Of a stretch of 64,000 bases of DNA, positions 48,765-56,797 are shown piece by piece. This stretch comes from Thiobacillus denitrificans (GTDB lineage: Bacteria > Pseudomonadota > Gammaproteobacteria > Burkholderiales > Thiobacillaceae): assembly GCA_002403375.1 (NCBI GenBank), contig DHHQ01000008.1, positions 89,233 through 153,232 on the forward strand, given 5' to 3'. A program made the position numbers and the translations under genes. Under the pieces are notes generated by a model, which worked only from the letters and a program-made list of their open reading frames with translations, was not told the DNA's origin and ran no database searches. The stretch's first letter is position 1. Every line of letters starts with the position of its first letter.

Positions 48765-48780
48765 TGTAGCCACCGCGACA
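48765..48780. promoter_or_regulatory. NifA binding site upstream of nifH
   Basis: TGTAGCCACCGCGACA is a perfect TGT-N10-ACA, about 97 bp from the -24 element. It lacks the GTTTGC core seen in most other sites here. Confidence 0.82.
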
Positions 48781-48876
48781 ATGGCCGGGCCATTGTTGCG
48801 TCCGACACCCGCTTTCGCTGCCGCGCAAACCTCTCTTTTCCTTTCATATCAGTTGGTTACCAGTGCCACACCAGTC

Positions 48877-48892
48877 TGGCACGACGCTTGCG
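48877..48892 (+). promoter_or_regulatory. Sigma-54 promoter of nifHDK
   Basis: TGGCACGACGCTTGCG is an ideal -24/-12 element 61 bp before nifH. Confidence 0.92.
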
Positions 48893-48952
48893 ATATCCCT
48901 GGTGCGAACGAAATTTTTCAATCGCGTTCCGTTTACACCCAAGGAGAGTGAG

Positions 48953-49846
48953 ATGGCTCGTCTGCGTCAATGTGCGATTTATGGCAAGGGGGGTATTGGT
49001 AAATCGACCACTACCCAGAATCTGGTGGCTGGCCTCGCCGAGGCAGGTCAGAAAGTGATGATCGTGGGCTGCGACCCGAAGGCGGATTCGACCCGCCTGA
49101 TCCTGCATGCGAAGGCGCAGAACTCGATCATGGAGATGGCGGCCAACGCCGGCTCGGTGGAAGACCTGGAGCTGGAAGACGTGCTGAAGGTCGGCTACCG
49201 CGACATCAAGTGCGTGGAGTCGGGCGGCCCTGAGCCCGGCGTCGGCTGTGCCGGCCGCGGCGTGATCACCGCGATCAACTTCCTCGAGGAAGAGGGCGCG
49301 TACGAGGAAGACCTCGACTTCGTGTTCTACGACGTGCTCGGCGACGTGGTGTGCGGCGGCTTCGCCATGCCCATCCGCGAGAACAAGGCGCAGGAGATCT
49401 ACATCGTCTGCTCCGGCGAGATGATGGCCATGTACGCCGCCAACAACATCGCCAAGGGCATCGTGAAGTACGCCAACTCGGGCGGCGTGCGTCTGGCCGG
49501 CCTCATCTGCAACAGCCGCAACACCGCCCGCGAGGACGAGCTGATCATGGAACTGGCACGCCAGCTCGGCACCACCATGATCCACTTCGTGCCGCGCGAC
49601 AACGTGGTGCAGCGCGCCGAGATCCGTCGCATGACCGTGATCGAGTACGAGCCGACCGCCAAGCAGGCCGACGAGTACCGCCAGCTGGCCCGGAAGATCG
49701 TCGAGAACAAGAACTTCGTCATCCCGACCCCGATCACCATGGACGAGCTGGAAAAGCTGCTGATGGATTTCGGCGTGATGGAAGAGGAAGACGAGTCGAT
49801 CGTCGGCAAGACGGCGGCCGAAGAAGCTGCGGTTGCGGTGGCGTGA
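48953..49846 (+). CDS. nifH: Nitrogenase Fe protein NifH
   Basis: A 297-aa dinitrogenase reductase. P-loop GKGGIGKST (11-19), switch regions with DPKADSTRL, and the [4Fe-4S] ligands C99 (GVGCAGRG) and C134 (DVVCGGFAMP). R102 is the arginine that DraT modifies in some species. It passes electrons to MoFe protein with ATP hydrolysis and is also needed for FeMo-co and P-cluster maturation. The ATG at 48953 follows AAGGAGAG. The Ala/Glu-rich C-terminus (EEEDES...AAEEAAVAVA) is typical. Confidence 0.99.
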   Translation: MARLRQCAIYGKGGIGKSTTTQNLVAGLAEAGQKVMIVGCDPKADSTRLILHAKAQNSIMEMAANAGSVEDLELEDVLKVGYRDIKCVESGGPEPGVGCAGRGVITAINFLEEEGAYEEDLDFVFYDVLGDVVCGGFAMPIRENKAQEIYIVCSGEMMAMYAANNIAKGIVKYANSGGVRLAGLICNSRNTAREDELIMELARQLGTTMIHFVPRDNVVQRAEIRRMTVIEYEPTAKQADEYRQLARKIVENKNFVIPTPITMDELEKLLMDFGVMEEEDESIVGKTAAEEAAVAVA

Positions 49847-49853
49847 CGCAAAG

Positions 49854-49994
49854 CCCCTCTCCCCTTGGGGGAGAGGGGTTGGGGAGAGGGGAGGCTGGCG
49901 CTTCACCCTCTTCCCCAAAAGGGGACTCCGACTTTCTACGAGCTGAAGCTCGTGAAAGATCGTATGCCCCGGCCCTCCCCCTCAAGGGGGAGGG
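49854..49994 (+). terminator. Hairpin array in the nifH-nifD spacer
   Basis: A perfect 11-bp stem with TTG loop (49854-49878, arms CCCCTCTCCCC/GGGGAGAGGGG) starts 8 bp after the nifH stop. A CCCC-AAAA-GGGG stem at about 49914-49925, an ACGAGCT/AGCTCGT stem at about 49938-49953 and a 9-bp stem CCCTCCCCC/GGGGGAGGG (49973-49994) follow. No T-run follows the stems, so they are more likely 3'-end stabilisers or processing sites giving excess nifH mRNA than full terminators. Confidence 0.6.
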
Positions 49995-50055
49995 AGAAAC
50001 CGATCAACCTGTACACGCTGTCCACAGATTGGTGGCGGCGTGCAAGGAGAACCGA

Positions 50056-51540
50056 ATGTCTGCATTGACGCGTGAAGAAACCGAGGCCCTCATCAAGGAG
50101 GTGCTCGAGGTCTATCCCGAGAAGGCCCAGAAGGACCGGGCCAAGCATCTGGCGGTCAACGACCAGAGCGTTGAACAATCGAAGAAGTGCATTACCTCCA
50201 ACCGCAAGTCGCTGCCCGGGGTGATGACCATCCGCGGCTGCGCCTACGCCGGTTCCAAGGGCGTGGTGTGGGGTCCGATCAAGGACATGATCCACATCTC
50301 CCACGGTCCCGTCGGCTGCGGCCAGTATTCCCGCGCCGGGCGCCGCAACTACTACGTCGGCGTCACCGGCGTGAACACCTTCGGCACGATGAACTTCACC
50401 TCGGACTTCCAGGAGAAGGACATCGTGTTCGGCGGCGACAAGAAGCTCGCCAAGATCATCAACGAGATCGAAGGCCTGTTCCCGCTGCACAAGGGCATCT
50501 CGGTGCAGTCCGAGTGCCCGATCGGCCTGATCGGCGACGACATCGAGGCGGTGTCGAAGAAGGGCGCCGCCGAACTCAACAAGCCGGTGGTGCCGGTGCG
50601 CTGCGAGGGCTTCCGCGGCGTATCGCAGTCGCTCGGCCACCACATCGCCAACGATGCCATCCGCGACTGGGTGTTCTCGCGCGACGGCAAGGACGTCAAG
50701 CAGGAATTCGTCCCCGGCCCCTACGACGTCTCCATCATCGGCGACTACAACATCGGCGGCGACGCCTGGTCGAGCCGCATCCTGCTCGAGGAAATGGGCC
50801 TGCGCGTGGTCGCCCAGTGGTCCGGCGACGGTACCCTGGCCGAGATCGAGCTCACCCCGAAGGTGAAGCTCAACCTCATCCACTGCTACCGCTCGATGAA
50901 CTACATCGCGCGCCACATGGAAGAGAAGTACAGCATCCCCTGGATCGAGTACAACTTCTTCGGCCCGACCAAGATTGCCGAGAGCCTGCGCGCCATCGCC
51001 GCGCACTTCGACGACACGATCAAGGAAGGCGCCGAGCGGGTGATCGCCAAGTACCAGCCGATGGTCGACGCGGTGATCGCCAAGTACCGGCAGCGCCTGG
51101 AAGGCAAGCGCGTGATGCTCTACGTCGGCGGCCTGCGTCCGCGCCACGTGATCGGCTCGTATGAAGATCTGGGCATGGAAGTGGTCGGCACCGGCTACGA
51201 GTTCGGCCACAACGACGACTACGACCGCACGATCAAGGAGATGGGCAACGCGACGCTGCTCTACGACGACGTCACCGGCTTCGAGTTCGAGGAGTTCGTG
51301 AAGAAGGTCAAGCCCGACCTGATCGGCTCCGGCATCAAGGAAAAGTACATCTTCCAGAAGATGGGCGTGCCTTTCCGCCAGATGCACTCGTGGGACTACT
51401 CCGGCCCTTACCACGGCTACGACGGTTTCGCCATTTTCGCCCGCGACATGGACATGACCATCAACAACCCGTGCTGGAAGAGCCTCACCCCGCCCTGGCA
51501 GAAGCAGCCGGAAGCGGAAGCGATCGCCCAGGCCGCGTAA
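50056..51540 (+). CDS. nifD: Nitrogenase MoFe protein alpha subunit NifD
   Basis: A 494-aa subunit. P-cluster ligands C62 (RGCAYAGSKG), C88 (GPVGCGQYS) and C154 (SECPIGLIG); FeMo-co ligands C277 (IHCYRSMNY) and H444 (QMHSWDYSG); H195/H196 lie in the SLGHH motif near the active site. All essential residues are present. AAGGAGA precedes the ATG. It is the second gene of nifHDK, separated from nifH by about 210 bp of hairpin-rich spacer. Confidence 0.99.
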   Translation: MSALTREETEALIKEVLEVYPEKAQKDRAKHLAVNDQSVEQSKKCITSNRKSLPGVMTIRGCAYAGSKGVVWGPIKDMIHISHGPVGCGQYSRAGRRNYYVGVTGVNTFGTMNFTSDFQEKDIVFGGDKKLAKIINEIEGLFPLHKGISVQSECPIGLIGDDIEAVSKKGAAELNKPVVPVRCEGFRGVSQSLGHHIANDAIRDWVFSRDGKDVKQEFVPGPYDVSIIGDYNIGGDAWSSRILLEEMGLRVVAQWSGDGTLAEIELTPKVKLNLIHCYRSMNYIARHMEEKYSIPWIEYNFFGPTKIAESLRAIAAHFDDTIKEGAERVIAKYQPMVDAVIAKYRQRLEGKRVMLYVGGLRPRHVIGSYEDLGMEVVGTGYEFGHNDDYDRTIKEMGNATLLYDDVTGFEFEEFVKKVKPDLIGSGIKEKYIFQKMGVPFRQMHSWDYSGPYHGYDGFAIFARDMDMTINNPCWKSLTPPWQKQPEAEAIAQAA

Positions 51541-51620
51541 GCCACACCCAGTGGGCGGCCCGCGCCGCCCGATGAATCAACCTACGCCCGTGTCCGCGGA
51601 TTGGCGGCTCGGGCCAGGAG

Positions 51621-53195
51621 ATGAACATGCAAGCCGTTGAAGACATCAAGCCGTCGTACCCCCTGTTTCGCAATGACGAATACAAGGAGATGATCAGGAA
51701 CAAGCAGGTCGCGTTCGAGGAGCGCACCGAGCAGTCGAAGATCGACGAAACCTTCCAGTGGTCGACCACGCTGGAATACCAGGAACTCAACTTCAAGCGC
51801 GAGGCGCTGACCGTCAACCCCGCCAAGGCCTGCCAGCCGCTCGGCGCGGTGCTGTGCGCGCTCGGCTTTGAGAAGACGCTGCCGTACGTGCACGGGTCGC
51901 AGGGCTGCGTCGCCTACTTCCGCACCTACTTCAACCGCCACTTCAAGGAGCCGATCGCCTGCGTGTCGGACTCGATGACCGAGGACGCGGCGGTGTTCGG
52001 CGGCCAGAAGAACATGTTCGACGGCCTGGAGAACGCCAAGGCGCTCTACAAGCCGGACATGATCGCGGTGTCGACCACCTGCATGGCCGAGGTGATCGGC
52101 GACGACCTCAACGCCTTCATCAACAACAGCAAGAAGGAAGGGCACATCCCGCAGGAATACCCGGTGCCCTTCGCCCACACGCCGAGCTTCGTCGGCAGCC
52201 ACGTCACCGGCTGGGACAACATGTTCGAGGGCATCGCGCGCTACTTCACGCTCAACCACATGGAAGGCAAGGTCGCCGGCAGCAACGGCAAGATCAACAT
52301 CGTGCCGGGCTTCGAAACCTACCTCGGCAACTTCCGCGTGATCCACCGCATGCTCGACGAGATGGGCGTCGCGCACACCATGCTGTCCGACCCGACCGAG
52401 GTGCTGGACACCCCGGCCGACGGTTCCTTCCGCATGTATTCCGGCGGCACCACGCAGGACGAGGTGAAGGACGCGCCCAACGCGATCAACACCTTCCTGC
52501 TGCAGCCGATGCAGCTCGAGAAGACCAAGAAGTTCGTCGAGAACACCTGGAACCACGAGGTGCCCAAGCTCGACATCCCGATGGGTCTGGAGTGGACCGA
52601 CGAGTGGCTGATGAAGGTCTCCGAGATCACCGGCAAGGCTATCCCCGAGTCGCTGGCGAAGGAGCGCGGCCGCCTGGTCGACATGATGACCGACAGCCAC
52701 ACCTGGCTGCACGGCAAGCGCTTCGCGCTCTACGGCGACCCCGACTTCGTCATGGGCCTGACCAAGTTCCTGCTGGAGCTCGGCGCCGAGCCGGTGCACA
52801 TCGTCTGCCACAACGGTTCCAAGAAGTGGGACAAGGCGATGAAGAAGCTGCTCGAGTCCTCGCCCTACGGCGTGAACTGCAAGACCTACCCCGGCGCCGA
52901 CCTGTGGCACCTGCGCTCGCTGGTGTTCACCGACAAGCCCGACTTCATCATCGGCAACAGCTACGGCAAGTTCATCCAGCGCGACACGCTGCACAAGGGC
53001 AAGGAATTCGAGGTGCCGCTGATCCGCCTGGGCTTCCCGATCTTCGACCGCCACCATCTGCATCGCATGACTACGATGGGGTACGAGGGCGCGATGACCA
53101 TGCTCACCACCCTGGTGAACGCGGTGCTCGAGCGGCTGGACGAAGAGACCCGCGGCATGGGGACGACCGACTACAACTACGACCTCATCCGCTAA
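51621..53195 (+). CDS. nifK: Nitrogenase MoFe protein beta subunit NifK
   Basis: A 524-aa subunit (522 if the second ATG at 51627, better spaced from CCAGGAG, is used). P-cluster ligands C71 (AKACQPLGA), C96 (GSQGCVAYF) and C154 (STTCMAEVIG). The N-terminal extension (MQAVEDIKPSYPLFRNDEY) is of the common proteobacterial type. It forms alpha2beta2 with NifD. Confidence 0.99.
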   Translation: MNMQAVEDIKPSYPLFRNDEYKEMIRNKQVAFEERTEQSKIDETFQWSTTLEYQELNFKREALTVNPAKACQPLGAVLCALGFEKTLPYVHGSQGCVAYFRTYFNRHFKEPIACVSDSMTEDAAVFGGQKNMFDGLENAKALYKPDMIAVSTTCMAEVIGDDLNAFINNSKKEGHIPQEYPVPFAHTPSFVGSHVTGWDNMFEGIARYFTLNHMEGKVAGSNGKINIVPGFETYLGNFRVIHRMLDEMGVAHTMLSDPTEVLDTPADGSFRMYSGGTTQDEVKDAPNAINTFLLQPMQLEKTKKFVENTWNHEVPKLDIPMGLEWTDEWLMKVSEITGKAIPESLAKERGRLVDMMTDSHTWLHGKRFALYGDPDFVMGLTKFLLELGAEPVHIVCHNGSKKWDKAMKKLLESSPYGVNCKTYPGADLWHLRSLVFTDKPDFIIGNSYGKFIQRDTLHKGKEFEVPLIRLGFPIFDRHHLHRMTTMGYEGAMTMLTTLVNAVLERLDEETRGMGTTDYNYDLIR

Positions 53196-53196
53196 G

Positions 53197-53285
53197 CAGG
53201 GGTCAGGGTCAGCGGTCAGGATTCAGGGAAGAAAGCCGGCCATGCCGACCCCCCCTGGATCCTGGATCCTGAACCCTGAACCCTG
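53197..53285 (+). repeat. Long imperfect hairpin in the nifK-nifT spacer
   Basis: The left arm is built of CAGGG/GGTCAGG repeats (53197-53229); the right arm has CCTGGATCCTGGATCCTGAA and CCCTGAACCCTG (53254-53285), which pairs with it. This is likely an mRNA stability or processing element. Confidence 0.5.
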
Positions 53286-53305
53286 CAATTCCGAAGGAAT
53301 TGCCC

Positions 53306-53530
53306 ATGGCCAACATCATGATCCGACGCGGTGCCGCAGGCGAGTACGTGTTCTACCTGCCCAAGCGCGACCTGGAGGACACCATCACCTCGATGGAGTT
53401 CGACCAGGCCGACAAGTGGGGCGGGGAGATCAAGCTCAACAACGGCGGCGCCTACTACGTCGACCCCTTGCCCGCCCCCCCCAGGCTGCCGATTTCCGTG
53501 CGCGCCCGGCGCATGGACGCGGCCGAATGA
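53306..53530 (+). CDS. nifT: NifT/FixU protein
   Basis: A 74-aa protein of the NifT/FixU family: MIRRGAAGEYVFYLPKRDLE, then WGGEIKLNNGGAYYVD. It normally follows nifK; its function is unclear and mutants have mild effects. AAGGAATTG precedes the ATG. Confidence 0.92.
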   Translation: MANIMIRRGAAGEYVFYLPKRDLEDTITSMEFDQADKWGGEIKLNNGGAYYVDPLPAPPRLPISVRARRMDAAE

Positions 53531-53546
53531 ACTGAAAGGAACCATC

Positions 53547-53747
53547 ATGGCACTCAAGATCCTTGCCGACCTCTGCACCGGATGTGCAGATTGCGAAGCC
53601 GACTGCCCGACCGCGTCGATCCGCATCAAGAAGGGCGTCTACATCATCAACGCCGATACCTGCACCGAATGCGACGGAGACTACGACTCGCCGAAATGCG
53701 TCGAGCTCTGTCCGATCGACGGCTGCATCGTGCCGCTCGCGGCCTGA
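53547..53747 (+). CDS. 2x[4Fe-4S] ferredoxin (FdxN-like)
   Basis: A 66-aa ferredoxin. The first motif is CTGCADCEADCP; the second is C-T-E-C with an 8-residue loop, then CVELCP (CTECDGDYDSPKCVELCP), the arrangement of nif-linked FdxN proteins. It lies 16 bp after nifT with AAAGGAA upstream. It is a probable electron donor for nitrogenase or NifB. Confidence 0.88.
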   Translation: MALKILADLCTGCADCEADCPTASIRIKKGVYIINADTCTECDGDYDSPKCVELCPIDGCIVPLAA

Positions 53748-53754
53748 TGCTTTT

Positions 53755-53828
53755 CTCCCTCTCCCGTTGCGGGACTGCGTAAGGGCCGCTGCGAAGCGGC
53801 CCTGCGCGGGGGAGGGCCGGGGAGAGGG
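53755..53828 (+). repeat. Nested hairpin in the ferredoxin-nifY spacer
   Basis: Inner perfect stem AGGGCCGCT/AGCGGCCCT with GCGA loop (53782-53803); outer arms CCCTCTCCC (53757-53765) and GGGGAGAGGG (53819-53828). The outer arms have the same sequence as the hairpin after nifH, so this is a repeated element type. Confidence 0.55.
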
Positions 53829-53858
53829 CAGCCTCTCCCGCTTGAACAGGAGCGTGAC

Positions 53859-54575
53859 ATGACCACCATCACCCAGGGCGCAGCCTTGCGCATCGCGCTC
53901 GCCGCGCGCGTCCTCGAGGGCGTCGACACCCGGGCGTTCACCCAGTGGGTCGTCAAGAAACTCGGCATGCCGGTGAACGAGGCCAAGCTTGCCGGCCTCA
54001 CCGTCACCGACCTCAAGACGGCGCTGACGGCCGAGGAGACGCAGGAAACCGCAATCGAGACCGACGTCGACATGGAAGCGCTGAAGCTCGCGGTGCGCTA
54101 CCTGTGGGGCGAGGACGTCGACGCCGACGAGGACCTGCCGCCAATCGAGCCCTACCAGGCGGGCGACATGCCCGGCAGCCTGCGCGTCGCGGTGGCGTCG
54201 AACCGCGACGAGGCCCTCGACGGCCACTTCGGCTCCGCGCTGCGCTTCCTGATCTATCAGCTGTCCAGGGATGAAATCCGCCTGGTGGCGGTGCGCCCCA
54301 CGCTCGAGGCCGATCTCGCCGAGGACAAGAACGCGGCGCGCGCCGCGCTCATCGACGACTGCCAGATCGTCTACGTGCAGTCGGTGGGCGGCCCCGCCGC
54401 CGCCAAGATCGTGCGCGCCGGCGTGCACCCGATCAAGTATCCGCAGGCCGGGCCGGCGCGCGAGGTCATCGCCCGCCTGCAGTCCGTTCTCGACGCGCCG
54501 CCGCCGTGGCTGGCGAAGGTGCTCGGCGTCGAGGCCAGGAGCCTCAGCAAGTTCGCCGAGGAGACCGACGCATGA
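53859..54575 (+). CDS. nifY: NifY/NafY-type FeMo-co binding protein
   Basis: A 238-aa protein. An N-terminal helical domain (about 1-90) is joined to a C-terminal NifX/NafY fold starting RVAVASNRDEALDGHFGSAL. It resembles NafY/NifY in holding apo-MoFe protein and FeMo-co during insertion. The GAACAGGAG ribosome-binding site precedes the ATG. NifX elsewhere in the window has only the second domain. Confidence 0.85.
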   Translation: MTTITQGAALRIALAARVLEGVDTRAFTQWVVKKLGMPVNEAKLAGLTVTDLKTALTAEETQETAIETDVDMEALKLAVRYLWGEDVDADEDLPPIEPYQAGDMPGSLRVAVASNRDEALDGHFGSALRFLIYQLSRDEIRLVAVRPTLEADLAEDKNAARAALIDDCQIVYVQSVGGPAAAKIVRAGVHPIKYPQAGPAREVIARLQSVLDAPPPWLAKVLGVEARSLSKFAEETDA

Positions 54576-54844
54576 TTCCGCGTGAGACGCTGGACCACAT
54601 CGGCGACGCCGCGACGGAATTCCCGCTGCTGGACGAGGCGACGCTCGACTGCCTGCGCGACCGCTGGCCCGGCCTGCATTTCGCCCTGTGCAGCGACGAC
54701 GACGTACCGGCGCGCCTGTCGCCGGTGCTGGCGCGGCCCGGCTTCAACCTCTATCTGGTCAACGGCAGCGAGCATTGCCTGACGCTGACCAACGATCCCG
54801 ACGTGGCGATCGGCGTGGTGCTGGCGTGGATGGACGAGGCATAA
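54572..54844 (+). CDS. Small nif-cluster protein (DUF6129-like)
   Basis: A 90-aa soluble protein (HIGDAATEFPLLDEATLDCL, RDRWPGLHFALCSDDDVPAR) ending in IGVVLAWMDEA. I recall such a family directly after nifY/nafX genes in proteobacterial nif clusters. ATGA overlap with nifY shows coupling. Function unknown. Confidence 0.7.
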   Translation: MIPRETLDHIGDAATEFPLLDEATLDCLRDRWPGLHFALCSDDDVPARLSPVLARPGFNLYLVNGSEHCLTLTNDPDVAIGVVLAWMDEA

Positions 54845-54877
54845 GGGATACGGGAGATTTGACCGTGTGCGACAGAC

Positions 54878-54901
54878 CGTTATATTCTGTCGTGCATAGC
54901 G
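54878..54901. promoter_or_regulatory. ModE-binding site (Mo-box) upstream of modE
   Basis: CGTTATAT-N8-GCATAGCG, an imperfect palindrome of the form ModE recognises (CGNTATAT...). It lies 19 bp before modE, so modE is probably autoregulated. Confidence 0.7.
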
Positions 54902-54919
54902 AACCAACATGAGGACGGG

Positions 54920-55276
54920 ATGGCCGGACAGATCAAGCCACGATTGCGCATCCTGCTGGGTGCCGACATCGCCATGGGTCCCGGCAAGGCGGATCTGCTC
55001 GATGCCGTGGCACGCACCGGCTCCATCTCGGCTGCCGCGCGGGAGATGGACATGTCCTATCGCCGCGCCTGGCTGCTGGTGGATACCATGAACCGCGCTT
55101 TCCGTTCGCCGCTGGTCGAAACCGCCAAGGGCGGAGCCGGCGGCGGCGGCGCGGAGGTGACGGCGTTCGGTCAGCGGGTGCTGGCCCGCTATCGCGCGAT
55201 GGAACTCAAGGCGGCAGCCAGCGTGGCCGCCGAGATGCGCGAATTCACCCGTCTGCTGGCGGAGCGCCCGGGCTGA
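54920..55276 (+). CDS. modE: ModE-type regulator, DNA-binding domain only
   Basis: A 118-aa protein: a winged helix-turn-helix with LLDAVARTGSISAAAREMDM and SYRRAWLLVDTMN, as in the ModE N-terminus. The usual C-terminal molybdate-binding MOP repeats are missing; the frame stops after LAERPG. So it either binds DNA constitutively, or needs another molybdate-binding partner. Two similar boxes flank it. GAGGACGG precedes the ATG. Confidence 0.85.
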   Translation: MAGQIKPRLRILLGADIAMGPGKADLLDAVARTGSISAAAREMDMSYRRAWLLVDTMNRAFRSPLVETAKGGAGGGGAEVTAFGQRVLARYRAMELKAAASVAAEMREFTRLLAERPG

Positions 55277-55309
55277 GCCGGGTCGCACCAGAAGACTTTT
55301 TTTGGACGC

Positions 55310-55333
55310 CGTTATATCTAGCCATGCATAACG
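55310..55333. promoter_or_regulatory. ModE-binding site (Mo-box) upstream of modA
   Basis: CGTTATAT-N8-GCATAACG with near-perfect symmetry, the same spacing as the box before modE. It overlaps the upstream ATG (55324) of modA, which argues for translation from 55345. Confidence 0.75.
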
Positions 55334-55344
55334 AAAGACATTTC

Positions 55345-56118
55345 ATGAAATCTCTGTTCGCAGGTGTTTCCCTGGTCCTGTCGCTGGCGCTGCTGCCCCA
55401 CGCAGCGTGGGCCGGATCGCTCACCATCGCCGCGGCCGCCGACCTCAAGTACGCGATGGCCGAAGTGGTGAACGACTTCCGCGCCCAGCGTCCCGACGAC
55501 AGGATCGAGGTGATCTACGGATCGTCCGGCAAGTTCTCCACGCAGATCGCCAACGGCGCGCCCTTCGACCTGTTCTTCTCGGCGGATATCGCCTATCCGC
55601 GCGAACTGGAGAAGAAGGGCCTGACCGCGGGCGCCACGCGGCCCTATGCCGTCGGCCGCATCGTGCTGTGGAGCCTGAAGCCGGAACTCGCCAGGACGCC
55701 GCTCGGCGATTTGCCGAACGCAGCCGTGCGCAAGTTCGCCATCGCCAATCCGCAGCACGCGCCCTACGGCGTGCGCGCCCAGGAGGCCCTGCAGCATCAG
55801 GGCGTGTGGGAGGCCATGAAGCCGAAGCTGGTCATGGGCGAGAACATCGCGCATACCGCGCAGTACGTCGACTCCGGCGCGGCGGACGCCGGGATCGTCG
55901 CGCTGGCGCTGGTGCTGTCGCCGACGATGCAGGGGAAGGGCGCGTGGACGCTGATCCCGGCCGAGTGGCACGCGCCGCTGGAGCAGGGCTACGCGATCAC
56001 CCGGCGTGCCGCCGCCAATCCGCTGGCGGCCGACTTCGCCCGCTACATGGCAAGCGAGCCGGCCCGCGCGGTGATGCGCCGCTACGGCTTCGCGCTGCCC
56101 GGCGAAGAGGGGAAATAG
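55345..56118 (+). CDS. modA: Molybdate-binding protein ModA
   Basis: A 257-aa periplasmic binding protein with a signal peptide (MKSLFAGVSLVLSLALLPHA, cut after AWA). Mature start GSLTIAAAADLKYAM, then IEVIYGSSGKFSTQI and DLFFSADIAYP, as in ModA. I preferred ATG 55345 to 55324, which lies in the Mo-box. It is the first gene of modABC. Confidence 0.93.
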   Translation: MKSLFAGVSLVLSLALLPHAAWAGSLTIAAAADLKYAMAEVVNDFRAQRPDDRIEVIYGSSGKFSTQIANGAPFDLFFSADIAYPRELEKKGLTAGATRPYAVGRIVLWSLKPELARTPLGDLPNAAVRKFAIANPQHAPYGVRAQEALQHQGVWEAMKPKLVMGENIAHTAQYVDSGAADAGIVALALVLSPTMQGKGAWTLIPAEWHAPLEQGYAITRRAAANPLAADFARYMASEPARAVMRRYGFALPGEEGK

Positions 56119-56119
56119 C

Positions 56120-56797
56120 ATGTCGGACGCCGACTGGCTCGCGCTCGCCACCACGCTCAGGCTTTCGGCGGTGACCACCCTGGTGCTGCTCGTCCTCGGC
56201 ACGCCGCTGGCCTGGTGGCTGGCCTGCTCGAAGCGCCGCTGGTCGGTGGCGGTGGAGGCGGTGGTGGCGCTGCCGCTGGTGCTGCCGCCGACGGTGCTGG
56301 GCTTCTACATGCTGGTGGCGCTGGGGCCCAACGGACCCATCGGCGGCACGCTCGAGTCGCTCGGCCTGCATCATCTCGCCTTCACTTTCAGCGGCCTGGT
56401 GCTGGCGTCGACCCTGTATTCGCTGCCTTTTATGGTGCAGCCGCTCAAGGACGCCTTCGCCGCCGTCGGCGGCCGCATGACCGAGGTCGCCGCGACCCTG
56501 CGCGCCAACCCGTGGGACCGTTTCTTCAGCGTCGTCGTGCCGCTGTCGCGGCGCGGCTTTCTCACCGCCATCACGCTGAGCTTCGCGCACACGGTGGGCG
56601 AATTCGGCGTGGTGCTGATGGTGGGCGGCAACATCCCGGGCGAGACGCGGGTGCTGTCGATCGCCATCTACGATCATGCCGAGGCGATGGACTATGCCAG
56701 CGCCCATGTGCTGGCCGGCGGCCTGCTGGCGGCATCCTTCCTGTTGCTGGTCACGGTGTATTTCCTCAACCGGCGCTATCACGTGGTGCACGCATGA
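56120..56797 (+). CDS. modB: Molybdate ABC permease ModB
   Basis: A 225-aa membrane protein with about five helices, LVLPPTVLGFYMLVALG and the EAA loop around VAATLRANPWDRFFSVVVPL. It transports molybdate with ModA and ModC. It starts 1 bp after the modA stop. Confidence 0.94.
   Translation: MSDADWLALATTLRLSAVTTLVLLVLGTPLAWWLACSKRRWSVAVEAVVALPLVLPPTVLGFYMLVALGPNGPIGGTLESLGLHHLAFTFSGLVLASTLYSLPFMVQPLKDAFAAVGGRMTEVAATLRANPWDRFFSVVVPLSRRGFLTAITLSFAHTVGEFGVVLMVGGNIPGETRVLSIAIYDHAEAMDYASAHVLAGGLLAASFLLLVTVYFLNRRYHVVHA

Larger units (their letters stand above)
48588..48952 (+). promoter_or_regulatory. nifH upstream region
   Basis: No gene. It contains the NifA site (48765-48780), a possible second, imperfect one (TGT-N10-ACC at about 48804), and the sigma-54 promoter (48877-48892). 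The leader to the nifH start is about 50 nt with AAGGAG before the ATG. Confidence 0.7.
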
